Numbered from the stretch's first letter, positions 10,870 to 24,871 are shown. The stretch: 64,000 nucleotides of DNA from Selaginella moellendorffii (GCF_000143415.4 NW_003314306.1:1179199-1243198); one strand, 5' to 3'. Notes: generated by a model not told the origin, from the sequence alone. A program made the numbers and translations.

Positions 10870-11700
10870 GTTAATAGATGAATGGATCTCCATCCTCTGG
10901 ATTGCTGCGGACCACCAAACAAAGAATTGACAAGGAGCCAGCGGTCGCAACTGCAAACAAAGCCTCTTCCACTGGAATATAGAAACATGCCCAACCGCGG
11001 ACAAAGGCTTTTCCGCGGGAATAAAAGCTGCGCATTGGAATAAGTAGCGGCGAAGATGATAGAAAAATTACCAGAATTTTGCAAGCTGGACCATGGCAAA
11101 TGTGACATAACATGGCTACTTCCAAAAGAACCGCTTAACTTAAATCGCCCATCTCTCTTGCTTTTGCGTTTCCTCCTAAGAAAACGAAAGCTTTCCAAGG
11201 GTCAAAGTTTCGCACCAAGCAATATAGATATCGAAGGTACCTGCGATTCCTTTCTTATGCTTGAAAAGTCGTGCGCGCTAACTCTTGCGAAGGAAGGAAT
11301 CAGTTCCGCAGCAGCAATCCGACAAGTCGCTTGGAAGTCATGAGGTGCGCCAACTGATTGAGCTGGTCCGCGGGCCAAGGAAGTAATCGTCCAAGCCGAC
11401 CCTGACGCAAAGGCCAAGACTGTAGATGACGATGACGATTGCTCACCAGCAACGCCTACAGGAAGAATGAGAGTTACTTTGAAGGAACACAAGGAGAAAT
11501 GACGAAGGAAAGACTTATCTTGACAACGAAACCAAAGGTACCTCTGCTTCTCAAAAAATTCTCTTTCTGGAAGCGGAAAAATTAGCTAGAACGGGAGAAA
11601 AGGAAGGCTGCCACACTTACAACACTTTGTTGTATAGTCATGTACATGAGAAAGGTGGGTCATGCCATCAGGCTCTTCATCTTCACTGCAAGCGGAAAAG
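10870..11700 (-). other. Possible multi-exon gene or relic, unidentified
   Basis: The minus strand holds plausible splice-bounded open segments. One (about 11647-11697) follows a CTTGCAG acceptor and reads DEEPDGMTHLSHVHDYTTKC. Another (about 11237-11452) follows TTCCTGTAG, reads GEQSSSSSTVLAFASGSAW and RIAAAELIPSFARVSAHDF, and ends at a CGCAG/GTACC donor. A third reads SFGSSHVMSHLPWSSLQNSG near 11060-11150. I could not join them in consistent phase or recognise a family, so this may be a decayed gene. The rest of the stretch up to 11990 is the upstream region of the GH79 gene. Confidence 0.22.
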
Positions 11701-11991
11701 ATGAAAAAAAGAAAAAAAAAGAGAAAACGTAAGGTTTTGAGCAAGGGGAAAATAAAAAAGAAAGTAGACAAGGGGTTTTGGTGACGGCTGTTCCGAGTCA
11801 CTCACTTGTTTGCCTGCATTTGCTTGTCACATGAAAATCCGCCATATAGTATCCATTTTTCCAAGGAGCCACTCGAAAGGGGCCAATATCGGTGTTTTCT
11901 CTCTTCTTCGAGCGATGAATTCAACCTCCTCTGTCCTTCTTCCTCTCCAGTTGCATCACCTATAGTGCTGCAGCCATCAAAAGTATCAGTC

Positions 11992-14133
11992 ATGCAACAC
12001 CCGGCTCTTGCAGCTCTTTTCATTCTCGCAAATGTCGCTTACCAGGGAGTGCATTCGCTCGAGATGCAACGAGTTGTTCTCCAGATCAACACCACCTCTC
12101 CAGTGGCTCGAATCAGCGAGAACTTCATCTGTGCGACGCTCGACTGGTGGCCACCCGAGAAGTGCGACTATGGATACTGCAGCTGGGGGCGAGCCTCGCT
12201 TCTCAATCTGGTAAGCACAGAAAACAGAGCACTCGCTCAATGCACAGCAAAAAGCTAGATTGAAAATCGACTTGCCTTTTTCTGTCTCCGTCCAGGATCT
12301 CTGGAATCCAAGGCTGGTTAACGCTGTCAAAGGTGTGAGCTTTTTCCACTGGAGATGCTGAATTCGATGCTTGACACTCGTTTTTCCAGGATTGTCTCCA
12401 TTACTGCTGAGACTGGGAGGATCACTCCAAGACCAGATTATTTACGAGGTTGGTGTCAGGCCGGGGCCATGCTTACCGCTTCAAAAGCAGCCTTCAGCCA
12501 TGTTTGGATTCACAGGCGGATGTCTCAACATGTCCCGATGGACGGAGCTAAATTCCTTTTTCGAAAAGACAGGGTGAGTCGTGATTGCAGAAAAAGTGAA
12601 AGCGAAGTTACCTGTGACTGAGATCTGCGGAAATCCTCATCTCGTCTTCACAGGGCTCTGGTGGCTTTCGGTCTGAATGCCCTCTACGGAAGGACCAAGT
12701 TCGGAGACAACGGTTTCAAAGGATCATGGGAGTCCTCCAATGCCAGGGACTTGATGAAATTCTCTCTGGACCATGGCTTTCCAATCGTAGCTTGGGAACT
12801 CGGTAAGTGATATCATCTGCTGCTTTCTCTGTCCGAACGCATGCTGACTCCTCGGAGCTTCAGGAAACGAGCTAAGTGGAAGCGGGGTCGGAACCAGCAT
12901 TAGTGCCAAGCAGTACGCGGCCGACATCAAAGAGCTTCGTTCCGTCGTAGATCAAGTGTATGCGAGATCCACCATCAAGCCTCAAGTGGTAGCACCGGAT
13001 GGTTTCTGGGATTACGGCTGGTTCCATGACTTTCTCCAAAGCACAGGGCCCAACGTCGTCAACGCCTGCTCCCATCACATCTACAACCTCGGACCTGGTA
13101 ATCAGAGCATCACGCATCAGAGACGAGAAAAAAAGAGAAGTACAGAAACACTAAAACGGGATTAAAACATGTTTCTTGCGCCTGTAGGAGTTGACACACA
13201 CCTCATCGAGAAGATAGTCAGCCCGAGTTACCTTAGTCAAGAAGCAGGGACCTTTGAGGGAGTGGAGAAGCTGATGAAAGCGTATGGAACCGAGGCCTGG
13301 GTTGGAGAAGCCGGAGGAGCATACAACAGTGGTCACCACAACGTTACCGACAGATATGTCTTCAGCTTCTGGTAAGAAAAGAAGATATTGGAAACCGTTA
13401 GAACACTATCTAATACTTGCGAGCTTACAGGTACCTCGACGAGCTGGGGATGTCTGCATACTACAATACCGCAGTGTACTGCAGGCAGTCCCTGATAGGA
13501 GGCAACTACGGACTCGTTGATCGCACATCATACGATTTGAATCCCGACTACTTCTCGTAAGTCTGTCGCGTTTTTCCCGCTTTCTAACACGTTCCTTTCG
13601 TCGCATTCAGGGCACTGCTTTGGAAGAAGCTAATGGGCCGGAACGTTTTCTCTGCAACTGCAGAAAACACACCGTACCTACGAACGTACGCACACTGCCT
13701 AAAAAGCAACCAGGTATACCAACTAAACTCCAGCAAAAACTTACACTTAGAAAGCCAACCTCTGATGTTTGTTTTCGGGCAGGGAGGATTGGCAGTCTTG
13801 ATAATAAATCTCAGCAACTCAACGCAGTACTCGGTCGACTTAAGCCTCACTCACAGTGAGAAGGACTGCTCCTGTAATAAACCAAGAACGAAGAAGTTAG
13901 CCGGAGCTGGAGTAAATGCTGAGAGGATGGAATACCACTTGACAGCTCCAAACGGAGACTTGCAAAGCCCAGTAATGCTGCTGAACGGGAAGCCACTCGT
14001 AGCAGGAGCAGATGGTAGCATACCAGAGTTAACTCCGGTGACAAGAACAAGTTCCTCGCCGGTTCTGGTGGATCCATACTCGATTGTCTTCGCGGTAATC
14101 CCAGAAGCAGGTGTCCAATCGTGCACACAATAG
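11992..14133 (+). CDS. Heparanase-like GH79 beta-glucuronidase, secreted
   Basis: Nine exons (11992-12210, 12296-12332, 12390-12573, 12654-12802, 12864-13097, 13188-13371, 13431-13556, 13611-13713, 13783-14133) encode 528 residues, the usual length for plant heparanase-like proteins. The start MQHPALAALFILANVAYQG opens a signal peptide ending near GVHS. GH79 features are FICATLDWWPPEKCDYG, LRLGGSLQDQIIYEVG, the acid/base glutamate in AWELGNELSG and the nucleophile glutamate in WVGEAGGAYNSG, followed by a C-terminal beta domain. Plant members remove glucuronosyl residues from arabinogalactan proteins in the cell wall. It is convergent with the actin gene downstream. Confidence 0.93.
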
Positions 14134-14483
14134 TCACCGTCGGGGCCTGCAACAGAGAGATCACATCAATAGATACCGTCCAAACAGGAAAACAACACAG
14201 CCAAAGACAAACGAGAAAAAAAAAAGAGTGAAAGAGAAACAAAAACTTCCATTGAAAGAGAGAAAAATGCGAGACAACTAAGAAAAGTTTTCTGTGATCC
14301 TAAGGATGATGGAAAATGCAAGAGTCTTCAGCAGCAGCAGCAGCAGCTCTCTACCAACGTTGCTTATAGTATTTTTACAACCCTGCTATGTAACTTGAAA
14401 ATTCAAACACAGTCCGTGGACTTCGCCTAAGCAAGGCTCACCAGATCTCAATTCCAATCATAAAAATCTCATCTTATCTTCGC
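14134..14483. other. 3' intergenic between convergent GH79 and actin genes
   Basis: Contains the two 3' ends and a short (CAG)n run near 14330-14345. No gene seen. Confidence 0.6.
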
Positions 14484-15839
<1,356 letters not shown>

Positions 15840-15845
15840 GATTCC

Positions 15846-15952
15846 CTGCACAGAAAAGCGGGCCTCAGGCTAGGGTAAAAATTCCCAATCCCAAATCCCT
15901 AGCATGGATGCAAAGATCTGGATTCTAGATCTCGGCCAGAGCTAGATCCTAC
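15846..15952 (-). other. Intron in the actin 5' leader
   Basis: On the minus strand the donor AAGAG/GTAGGA and acceptor CTGTGCAG/GGAATC lie immediately before the ATG. Plant actin genes commonly carry such a leader intron that raises expression; its use here is inferred from the splice signals. Confidence 0.7.
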
Positions 15953-16651
15953 CTCTTAGAGCAAAGAAAGAGCGGATTCCAGCAAGATCCGAGATGCCGC
16001 AGCCAAGGCGCCGATGATAGCCGCCTTGCGCCTTGTCCACGCAAAGAAAGAAAACGAGAGAGCGGGCGAATAAACCCTAGCCAGTCGAGACACGTTCTAC
16101 AAATTTCACCACGTTGGGCAGCACACACGGCGTGATCGCCGGTTCGAGTACAGTCCCCGCCACAAAATGCCAGCCCTCGGATGCAACCGGATATTCCAAA
16201 CCACCGGCTGCAATCATGGCGCCCACGGCCGTTGGATGCGGGCAGAAGAAACGATCGCGGCCGCTCGTTCCAATCCCCGCGCGCGGGAGAAAGGCCATTG
16301 AATCTGGCGCTGTCAATGGGCCAGGTGGCAGCTGGCGAGTTGTGGACGGTGGTGGCCAGCGCGGACAAAAAGGAGCATATGCTTTCCATGCTAGCAAAAG
16401 AAAGAAAAAGAGGGAAATGGATGAATTATAGGGACCACCACATGGACTCTGCCTATAGTTCTTTTAAAAGATAGAGCCATTTGCGAGGTTCTTGTGAGAT
16501 TTTGATGATACCTTACATACACCTTGGATTACAACGTTATGATATTATCTACAAGCCTTAAGCCACCACCACATTATTATTATTTCCTGTGCGCGGTAGC
16601 CATCGATGCATGGAGAACGAACGGAACAAAATTCTCCATTTTCTCGGCAGC
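15953..16651. promoter_or_regulatory. Actin leader/promoter and RPE 3' flank
   Basis: Holds the actin first exon (near 15953-16080, with an AAACCCTAG telo-box at about 16072) and a GC-rich promoter with GGCCGTTGGATG near 16218. A 106-codon open frame on the minus strand (16077-16397) shows no family features and is taken as chance. Confidence 0.45.
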
Positions 16652-17985
16652 TCAAGCGGCAACTGCCACCGGCTTTTTGCTTGTTTTGATGCCTTTGATC
16701 GCTGCCAAGCAAGAAAAAAAAATTTTAAAAAAAAATCGTGAGCAAAGTACGATGATGTTTCGAAAGTTTTGGCTACCTTCTGAATAGCTCTTGGCACCAA
16801 AAACTGCTGATCCTGCTACAACGGCATTCGCACCAGCTTCAATCACCTGCGAAGTTCACAGACTGTAAGCCAATCGATCCAAAAGCTAAAAAACAAAAAA
16901 AAAACAGACCTTGTAAGCATTTGAGGGAGTTACTCCACCATCAACCTCGATCCACGGGTTTACTCCCTGCAAGTGTTCATAAGTCTATCGGCGATCACAA
17001 TCCAAGTTACAAACCTTCTCAGCGCACAACCTCTTCAAGTCAGAGATCTTCTTTACTTGGCTCTCGATGAAGCTCTGTCCTCCAAAACCGGGATTTACTG
17101 ACATGATCAGCACCAAGTCCACAACTGCAATCGGAAAAAGATTTCTTTTTAGCGACGAGCATCTCTATAATACAAGACAAAACGCTCACCTTCAAGCACG
17201 TACTCGATGGCTCCCAATGGCGTGGCCGGGTTTAAAACAACACCAGCTTTACAGCCGAGATCTTTAATCTGGACACGAGAAGAAACCATTAAAAACTCAT
17301 AGGATACTCCGCAACATACTTGATTGATGGTACGATGTAAATGGATAGTGGAAGCATTCTCACAGTGGACACTGATGATATCAGCACCCGCCTTCGCGAA
17401 ATCGGGAACTCTTTGCTCGGGCTCCACGATCATCTGAAAAGAAAGTATGAACTTCAAGCATGCCACAAACTCATAAATGAAAAGCCACGAACCAAGTGCA
17501 CGTCGAGAGGAAGATCAGTGACAGGTCTCAAGGAATCCACAACCAGAGGGCCGATTGTTATGTTTGGAACAAACCTTCCATCCATGACATCTACATGGAT
17601 CCAATCACACCCTGCTGCTTCCACTGCTTTAACCTGGAGCTCTAGGCTTTTAAAAACTTCTTCTTTAGAAGGAAAAAAAAAACATATTTCACCTGTTCTC
17701 CCAGCTTCGAGAAATTCGCAGAAAGGATCGATGGCGAGACAATCACATCCTTCTTTGAGAATTTGTCCACCCGTGAGGATGCATTGACTTGTAAGCTGAA
17801 TCCTCTCCCCTGGCTGAGGAAAATCCATGAAATTTGCCGACTGTATACAGAGACTCATACCTCGTCGATGATTTCGCAGTAGAAATCCGACCGCAATCCT
17901 GATTGCGCCCCCAGAACGAGCTCTGCGAGCTCGAAGGAGACGCCACAGCGAGCGCGGCATTGTGCGCCATGAATGTTCCAGCCAT
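16652..17985 (-). CDS. RPE: Ribulose-phosphate 3-epimerase, chloroplast form
   Basis: Nine exons on the minus strand. Exon 1 ([20 protein letters not shown]...) is a Ser-rich plastid transit peptide. The mature part starts near [20 protein letters not shown]. (Beta/alpha)8-barrel landmarks are [18 protein letters not shown] (metal-binding His and Asp), [69 protein letters not shown] and [20 protein letters not shown]. The end is [11 protein letters not shown] interconverts ribulose-5-phosphate and xylulose-5-phosphate in the Calvin cycle and the oxidative pentose phosphate pathway. It is divergent from PCNA, with only about 210 bp between start codons. Confidence 0.95.
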
Positions 17986-19172
<1,187 letters not shown>

Positions 19173-19341
19173 AAGCTTTTTTTTTTCCCTTCGAGCTTAT
19201 TGAGAATCACTCAAGTTTTTAAAAGTTTGCGATCTCTATTAGAGCTTTATGGAAGAACTGTTGGAAGTTTAAAATCGTCTACAAAGTTTTAGTGTAAGAA
19301 TCTAAAGTGTTAAAAGATTGCAAAAACCATTCATATCTATT

Positions 19342-20496
19342 TCATTGAGAACTTATCCAACATTGCGAGTTCGCAGTCTTAGAAGAGTCTAGAAGAGCTC
19401 TCTCCAAGTCGTGGACTCTCCTCTCAAGCTTGGCGATGGTGGTGTTTTGCCACTGGATCCCTTCCAGGCACTTGGCCACCATCGCCTTGAGCTGCGCATT
19501 GTCCTCCATGAGCTTCTTCACCACGTCCACGTCCATCTTCTCGCCACCTTCCATGCTTGTTTGCCCGGAGATTTGATCTTGCTCGACCGCTTCACACGAG
19601 ACTGGAACTTCCTGGTCAATCTTCTCGGGGCTGCGAAGATCTTCCTCCTCCGAGATCGTGCTCTCCGGCTCGGTGTCCATCGAGTCCTCGGCATCGCCGC
19701 GCTTGACGATGAAGAAACCATCGTCCTGATCGTTCTCCGCGTCTTCGATCTCGATGTCTTGAGCCTCTTCTCCATCGGGGTCATCCTCCGCGTCCTCGAT
19801 CTGGATGTCCTGAGCTTTGCTTCTGTTCTTCTCGTGCTCTTCTCGATCTTTGTCCTCCATGGGCTTCGAGAATTGCTGGAGCTCCACGATCAAGGCCTTC
19901 CTCACTTCCTTGACGAGGGGCTGGACAGCGTCGATCTCGTCCAGCTTCAGTAGAAGGAGCGTCACGCGCTCGTTGAGCATCATCCTCTCCTTGCGATCCT
20001 CCAGGATGGCGTTAAACTTGGCAGCATCGGCCACACTCTCCCTGATCACCGCGAAGTCCTTCGCGATCGCCTTGATGCTGCGCAGCTGCTTGATGGGCTT
20101 CCATCGCCTCACAAGAAACCCGCGAAACACCGCCTGGATCTTCCGGGCCGCGTCGTCTTGGGATTGAAACGTGAAGATCTTCTTGGGAATCTTCTCGGGC
20201 TTGGCTGCTGCCGCCGCCGCCGACCTCTTGGGAGAAGGAACCCTAGCTTCCTCGATCGGGATGTCGATCACGGGCTCCTTCCGCGGAGGAGACTTCCGCG
20301 GCGCCGGAGAAGAAGGTTTGCGAGCCTCATACCTTGGATCCCTTTGCTGCTGCTGCTTCTTCGGACCACCGCCTCTGGAGAAATTCTGGGCGAAATTTGG
20401 CGCGTAGAACGAAGAGAATGGATCGAAGGGTCCCTTCGATCGACCGCCAAAGCCGCCCCAGCCACCATCACTGAAGAGATCATCCATAAACGCCAT
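19342..20496 (-). CDS. BAG-domain co-chaperone with IQ motif (BAG5/6/7-like)
   Basis: Single-exon frame; the first ATG gives MAFMDDLFSDGGWGGFGG and 384 residues (an upstream in-frame GTG is not used as the start). A Gly/Pro/Gln-rich N-terminus precedes an IQ calmodulin-binding motif at about 115-132 (DDAARKIQAVFRGFLVRRWK). A BAG helix bundle follows at about 140-208 (SIKAIAKDFAVIRESV, then LLLLKLDEIDAVQPLVKEV), as in plant BAG5/6/7/8. The C-terminal half is acidic with repeated AQDIQIEDAE-type units and ends in a coiled coil (NAQLKAMVAKCLEGIQWQN). BAG proteins bind Hsp70 and regulate stress and cell death; the IQ motif suggests Ca2+/calmodulin control. Which BAG subtype it is remains open. 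Confidence 0.85.
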   Translation of the reverse strand: MAFMDDLFSDGGWGGFGGRSKGPFDPFSSFYAPNFAQNFSRGGGPKKQQQQRDPRYEARKPSSPAPRKSPPRKEPVIDIPIEEARVPSPKRSAAAAAAKPEKIPKKIFTFQSQDDAARKIQAVFRGFLVRRWKPIKQLRSIKAIAKDFAVIRESVADAAKFNAILEDRKERMMLNERVTLLLLKLDEIDAVQPLVKEVRKALIVELQQFSKPMEDKDREEHEKNRSKAQDIQIEDAEDDPDGEEAQDIEIEDAENDQDDGFFIVKRGDAEDSMDTEPESTISEEEDLRSPEKIDQEVPVSCEAVEQDQISGQTSMEGGEKMDVDVVKKLMEDNAQLKAMVAKCLEGIQWQNTTIAKLERRVHDLERALLDSSKTANSQCWISSQ

Positions 20497-20740
20497 TACC
20501 GAAGAAGAAAAAGGATTTCTACAGAACCCTAAAGCTACCACGCGGACTTTATTTGCAAATCCTTTTGGGAGATTCTAGAACGCCCCAGATGGTTTCCAAG
20601 CATATTCCCCTTCCAGTCTCACAGCATATTCGCTATTTAAAAATTTGATCTTGGCGGAAAAGCTACTCCAACAACGCACTAGCGCTTGGATACAAATTCC
20701 TCGCGCCTCCATATCCTCGCTACCATATCCTCGATCGGAT

Positions 20741-21618
20741 ATGGATCAGCTAGTATCATTGTTTGTGGCGCTCACAGTTCTTTCGGGCAAGTCTCTAGGA
20801 TTTCTATACCTATTACTGATCAATTCCATGCCATCGCAGGATCCGTGGCACACCAGACGAAGATCAATCTCTACAACGCGTGCCAATTCCCCGTGTGGCC
20901 GGCCTGGATCCCCAATGCCGGCGTTGCCCAAATCGCCCCCGGGGGCGCCAAGATCCAACCTTACGAGTCCATTCATCTCCTCGCCCCCTGGGGCTGGTCT
21001 GGCCGATTCTGGGGTCGAACGGACTGCTCCTCCTCCATCGCTGCGATCAATTCAAGCAACACGGCTAACAACCACACGATGAACACGATGATCGACTGCG
21101 AGACAGGGGACTGCAATGGCGAGCTCGGGTGCTCCTCGCCGGGCCTTCCTCCCGCAACGCTAGTGGAATTCACCCCGCTGCGCGATCCCCACGCGCTGCT
21201 CGACCACTACGACGTCTCACTCGTCGACGGCTACAATCTCCCGGTCAGAGTCATCCCCTCGTCGGGCAGCTGCAAATCCGCAGGGTGCAGCGCCAGTGCC
21301 GCCGATCTCCTCGCGCGCTGCCCGCCCGAGCTCGCGATCCGGAGGAGCGGCGGCGACGCGGGCGTGATCGCCTGCAAGAGCCCCTGCCTGGCGTTCAAGG
21401 AGGACAGGTACTACTGTACGGGCGAGTACGGCAGCGCACGGAAGTGCCGCCCCAGTCCGTACTCGCGATGCTTCAAGCGCTCTTGCCCGGACGCCTATAG
21501 CTACGCGTTTGATTCGCTCGACTCGGGCTTCGCATGCCCGTCCGGGGCCGAGTACACGATCGTGTTTTGTCCCAGGAGCTATGGCCATGGATCCAGCGAG
21601 AGTTCTAGTTCCTGGTGA
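20741..21618 (+). CDS. Thaumatin-like protein (PR-5 family), secreted
   Basis: Exon 1 (20741-20786) encodes a signal peptide MDQLVSLFVALTVLS; exon 2 (20840-21618) encodes the rest, total 274 residues. The intron starts GCAAGT, not GT, and ends CGCAG, so it is a GC-AG intron; retaining it breaks the frame. The mature domain has all 16 conserved cysteines of large thaumatin-like proteins, the signature GRFWGRTDC, the acidic-cleft region LVEFTPLRDPHALLDHYDVS and the closing CPSGAEYTIVFCP. Family members bind beta-glucans and act in defence. A Ser-rich tail (GSSESSSSW) extends beyond the last cysteine. Confidence 0.93.
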
Positions 21619-21787
21619 GAAAACACCGTATAACTTTTCATATATTAATTTACAGCGCATGGAACTTGAATTGTGTGCCTATGAATTGAAGAATGCCTGG
21701 ATCGATCGATCGGACCTATCATCTTTTGTTCTTGGTTTTGGAGTTTCACTTTGATGTATGATCTTTTGCTCTTGGGATTCGGGGTTT

Positions 21788-23012
21788 TCACTTGATGTGG
21801 GAGTCGTAGATCGTGAATAAGCTGTCGGTGATGAGCAGTGGCAGCTTGTCAATGTACATGAACAGCCGCTGCAAATTCTCCCGCGACAGTTCCACCATGT
21901 CCTGCGAGTCGGAAACATCGGTGAAAACCCACAAGTCCCGCGAATTCACTCGCTTCAAGCTGTCACGGCAAAACGGACACGATTGAGCTCTCGAATGCCT
22001 GGAACCAAAAAAAAAAAAAAAAAAAACAAAGAGAACGAACAAAGTAGAACATCTCTAAAGACCAAACTCTTGGAAACGTACCATTCTCTGTAGCATCGTA
22101 TACACATTGCGTGATTGCATCCCGGCAGCGCGATTTTGCTGTTGGCCTCGAGGCAAATCCCACACTCTTGCTCCCGCTCCACGTCCAAATCGCTCATCCG
22201 CCCCCGTTCCTCGTCGCCTTTCCGCTTAAACTTCTCCAGGCACGCGGCGCGCTGCTTGATCGCCTCCACTTCCGTGATCCCACCTTGCAACTGCTGCAAA
22301 GAAGGATAAATATACGCTGGAACAAGCACAAATCTTTCCAAAATCACTTAACGGGCTCTTCACTTCGTCTACAAGCTTACCGTAGAACTCCCGTAGGCTA
22401 GCTTTTCGTTCGTGCGTGGACATGGTGGTTGTGCCATCCACATAAACCTGCGGATCATTTACGAGAAACCAGCCAGTCAGTGTGGATCAAACGCGCCAAA
22501 CTATTAAAGACAGGATAAAATCAAGAAGAAAAAGAAGATCTCCAGCACAGAATGCTTGCTGACCTGAAACAATTTGCCGGATTCTAACGACAAAAACTTC
22601 CCACAGAAAACAAAAGAGGGGAGAGATTCGAAGTTTACGACGATCTAGAGAGCGAAAACTAAACTGACCTTGTAGATGAGAATTCTTATCAGGCCCAAAG
22701 CTCCGGCGAGGCTACAATCCGTCCAGCGAACGAGAAAGAGGAAGAAATGCGCCGCGGGGCTGTAAGAGAGCCTCATCTGGAGGCAAGCGCCATCGTATCC
22801 TCTTGGAAACTCGGATGCCCTGCGAAAGAATTCATCACAAAGTAAGAATCGCGAAGAAAAGCCCTCAAGAACACAAGAACACCAATATGCTATAGAACGA
22901 GCAGAGTTTCCACTGATCACACTTACAATGTGTTGGCGTGTTGGATGTCCGCCTCGAGTGACTTGAGAGACTCCTTGAAAGATTTGCCATGGCGCTTTGT
23001 CACAAGGATCAT
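21788..23012 (-). CDS. AIRP2-like RING-type E3 ubiquitin ligase
   Basis: Five exons (22927-23012, 22669-22819, 22381-22447, 22082-22316, 21788-21998) give 249 residues. The N-terminal domain (FKESLKSLEADIQHANTL, YDGACLQMRLSYSPAAHFFL, LAGALGLIRILIYKVYVDG, TMSTHERKASLREFY) and the C-terminal C3HC4 RING (ECGICLEANSKIALPGCNHA, CIRCYREW, CPFCRDSLKRVNSRDLW), plus the tail FMYIDKLPLLITDSLFTIYD, match the plant family of Arabidopsis ABA-insensitive RING protein 2. The family promotes abscisic acid responses by ubiquitinating targets in the cytosol. It is divergent from the gene at 23642 over a promoter rich in ACGT elements. Confidence 0.92.
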
Positions 23013-23641
23013 CTCGCAAGTAACCCCCTCTCACTAGTTCTTAATTTTGGATTTTTTCCTCGATTCACTTCACGGAGAATCCCTGCCTCCACTGTGGATT
23101 GGAACCTCTGCCATCCAATCCCTTTCCCTTCTTCCCCGGAGCCCTATCTCTTTGGCAAGTACCGCATTTGGGGTGCATAGCTCTCCCTCCTCTCTCTCCC
23201 CGCTCTAGGAAAGAAATCCAGCAACGAGAAAAAAAGGAAACAATCCCGCAAGAAAATCGGGAATTCCCACAAAAGGCCTACCCCACGGGCGATGCGATTG
23301 GCGATCGACCCCGCCCAGACGCTGCGAGGAACGCAAAGAAGCCGCTCAACCGCAACACGAAACAAAGCCAGCCACAGGGAGCTTTTTCACCGGGGTTACT
23401 TACCGCACGCCACGTGTCAGGGCGGGCGCTGACGTGTCCGTGACGCAGCGAACACGTGGCGGATTGCCGGGGCCGTTGTGGGGCCCAACCGTGGCACCAA
23501 CGTGTCGCCAAATATAACAGCTGGAAAAAATACGTGTGAGTCATCCTTTATTGTTTGATCTTAGCGACGACCATTTTGATTTGATAAGGGTTTGATATAT
23601 AAGGGCTTGGTTTTAGGGTTAGGGTTTGAGAAGGAAGAGCT
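23013..23641. promoter_or_regulatory. Divergent promoter with a cluster of ABRE/G-box (ACGT) elements
   Basis: ACGT-core motifs cluster at 23411 (CACGTGTC), 23431 (GACGTGTC), 23453 (CACGTGGC), 23499 (AACGTGTC) and 23531 (TACGTGTG). ACGTGTC/ACGTGGC are the classic abscisic acid response core bound by bZIP factors. An AAATATAA box lies near 23510 and a telo-box-like AGGGTTAGGGTTTG near 23617. The cluster fits ABA control of the AIRP2-like gene, of the UBA/PUB gene, or of both. Confidence 0.65.
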
Positions 23642-24871
23642 ATGGCAGGACTTTCTCTTCAGTGTGGAGATTGCGGCGCGGCTCTTCGGACCGTGGAAGA
23701 GGCGCAGGAGCACGCGGAGATCTCAGGCCACGCGAATTTCGTGGAATCAACGCAAGCGGTCCTCAATCTGGTATGCACAGCCTGCGGCAAGCCCTGCCGA
23801 TCGCAGACGGAGGTGGATCTCCACACCAAGCGCACTGGCCATGTCGATTTCGCGGACAAGACGGCCGAGGCGGCCAAGCCCGTGGTCCTGGAGAGCGGCA
23901 GCAAGCCCGAGATGATGGACGTGGATCCGAAAGAGGAGATGCAAGCTCCGGAGGTGAACCAGCAGCTCCTCGAGGAGCTGGAAGCGATGGGATTCCCGCG
24001 CGCTCGATCCGTCCGGAGCTTGTTCTACAGCAAGGCCGAGAACTTGGAAGGCGCTGTGAATTGGATCGTGGAGCACGAGAACGATCCGGATATTGATGAG
24101 GAGCTCTTGGTTCCGGCGAGCTCGCTAAAGCCGGCTCTCACTCCCGAGGAGGCCAAGGCTAAGGCGCAAGAATTGGTGGAGCGAGCACGGAAGAAGAAAG
24201 AGGAGGAGGAGAAGAGGCTGGAGAGGGAGCGAGAGAAGGAGAGGATCCGCGTCGGGAAGGAGCTCCTCGAGGCCAAGCGCAAGGAGGAGGACAGCGAGAG
24301 GAAGCGGATCCTCATGTACAGGAAGGCGGAGAAGGAGGAGGAGAAGCGCGCGAGGGAGAAGATCCGGCAAAAGATCGAGGAGGATCGAGCGGAGAGGCGG
24401 CGGAAGCTGGGCTTGCCGCCGGAAGAACCCAAGCCGGCTGATCAAGCAGCAGCGCCACTCGCAGCTCCAGCGGCAGCTCGTCCAGCAGACGAAACCAAGC
24501 CAGTCCAGCAGCCAAAGGCAGCGTCCAAGGCCGAAGAGCTCCGGAGCTGCCTGAGATCCATCAAGCAATCTCACAAGGATCAGGACGCGAAGGTGAAGAA
24601 GGCGTTCCAGACGCTCCAGACTTACGTGGGGAACATTGGACGCGCCCCGCAGGAGGAGAAGTTTCGCAAGATCCGGGTGACCAATCCCACGTTCCAGGAG
24701 CGCGTCGGGGATCTCGGCGGCGTCAAGTTTCTGGAGCTGTGCGGCTTCGAGCTGGACCCGAGCGGCGAGTTTTTGAACCTGGCGGCCCAGAGTGTCGACA
24801 TTGGGGTGCTGAGAGCCGCAGACAAGGAGCTCTCATCGGCGATCACCAATCCCTTCTTCGGCGTTCTCTAG
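23642..24871 (+). CDS. UBA and PUB (PUG) domain protein with two N-terminal C2H2-like zinc fingers
   Basis: Single exon, 409 residues from [20 protein letters not shown]. Two zinc-finger-like units (C8-x2-C11 ... H-x5-H; then [17 protein letters not shown]) precede a UBA domain (about 106-145, [20 protein letters not shown]), a long charged coiled coil (about 160-265, [20 protein letters not shown]) and a C-terminal PUB/PUG domain (about 315-385, [20 protein letters not shown]). PUB domains bind the tail of the AAA ATPase p97/CDC48 and UBA binds ubiquitin, so an adaptor role in CDC48-dependent protein turnover is likely. Plants have a conserved single-copy protein with this architecture; its function is not established. 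Confidence 0.88.
   Translation: MAGLSLQCGDCGAALRTVEEAQEHAEISGHANFVESTQAVLNLVCTACGKPCRSQTEVDLHTKRTGHVDFADKTAEAAKPVVLESGSKPEMMDVDPKEEMQAPEVNQQLLEELEAMGFPRARSVRSLFYSKAENLEGAVNWIVEHENDPDIDEELLVPASSLKPALTPEEAKAKAQELVERARKKKEEEEKRLEREREKERIRVGKELLEAKRKEEDSERKRILMYRKAEKEEEKRAREKIRQKIEEDRAERRRKLGLPPEEPKPADQAAAPLAAPAAARPADETKPVQQPKAASKAEELRSCLRSIKQSHKDQDAKVKKAFQTLQTYVGNIGRAPQEEKFRKIRVTNPTFQERVGDLGGVKFLELCGFELDPSGEFLNLAAQSVDIGVLRAADKELSSAITNPFFGVL

Noticed and set aside
14331-14346. (CAG)n run as a poly-Gln coding repeat
   Set aside because: Lies in the 3' intergenic region between two complete genes; no frame extends through it.
16077-16397. 106-codon open frame on the minus strand in the actin upstream region
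   Set aside because: It overlaps the actin leader and promoter, has no recognisable domain, and GC-rich sequence keeps frames open by chance.
19411-19953. 180-codon plus-strand frame opposite the BAG gene
   Set aside because: Antisense of a long charged coding region; no start context or homology.
24125-24574. 149-codon minus-strand Leu-rich frame
   Set aside because: Antisense of the Lys/Glu-rich coiled coil of the UBA/PUB gene.
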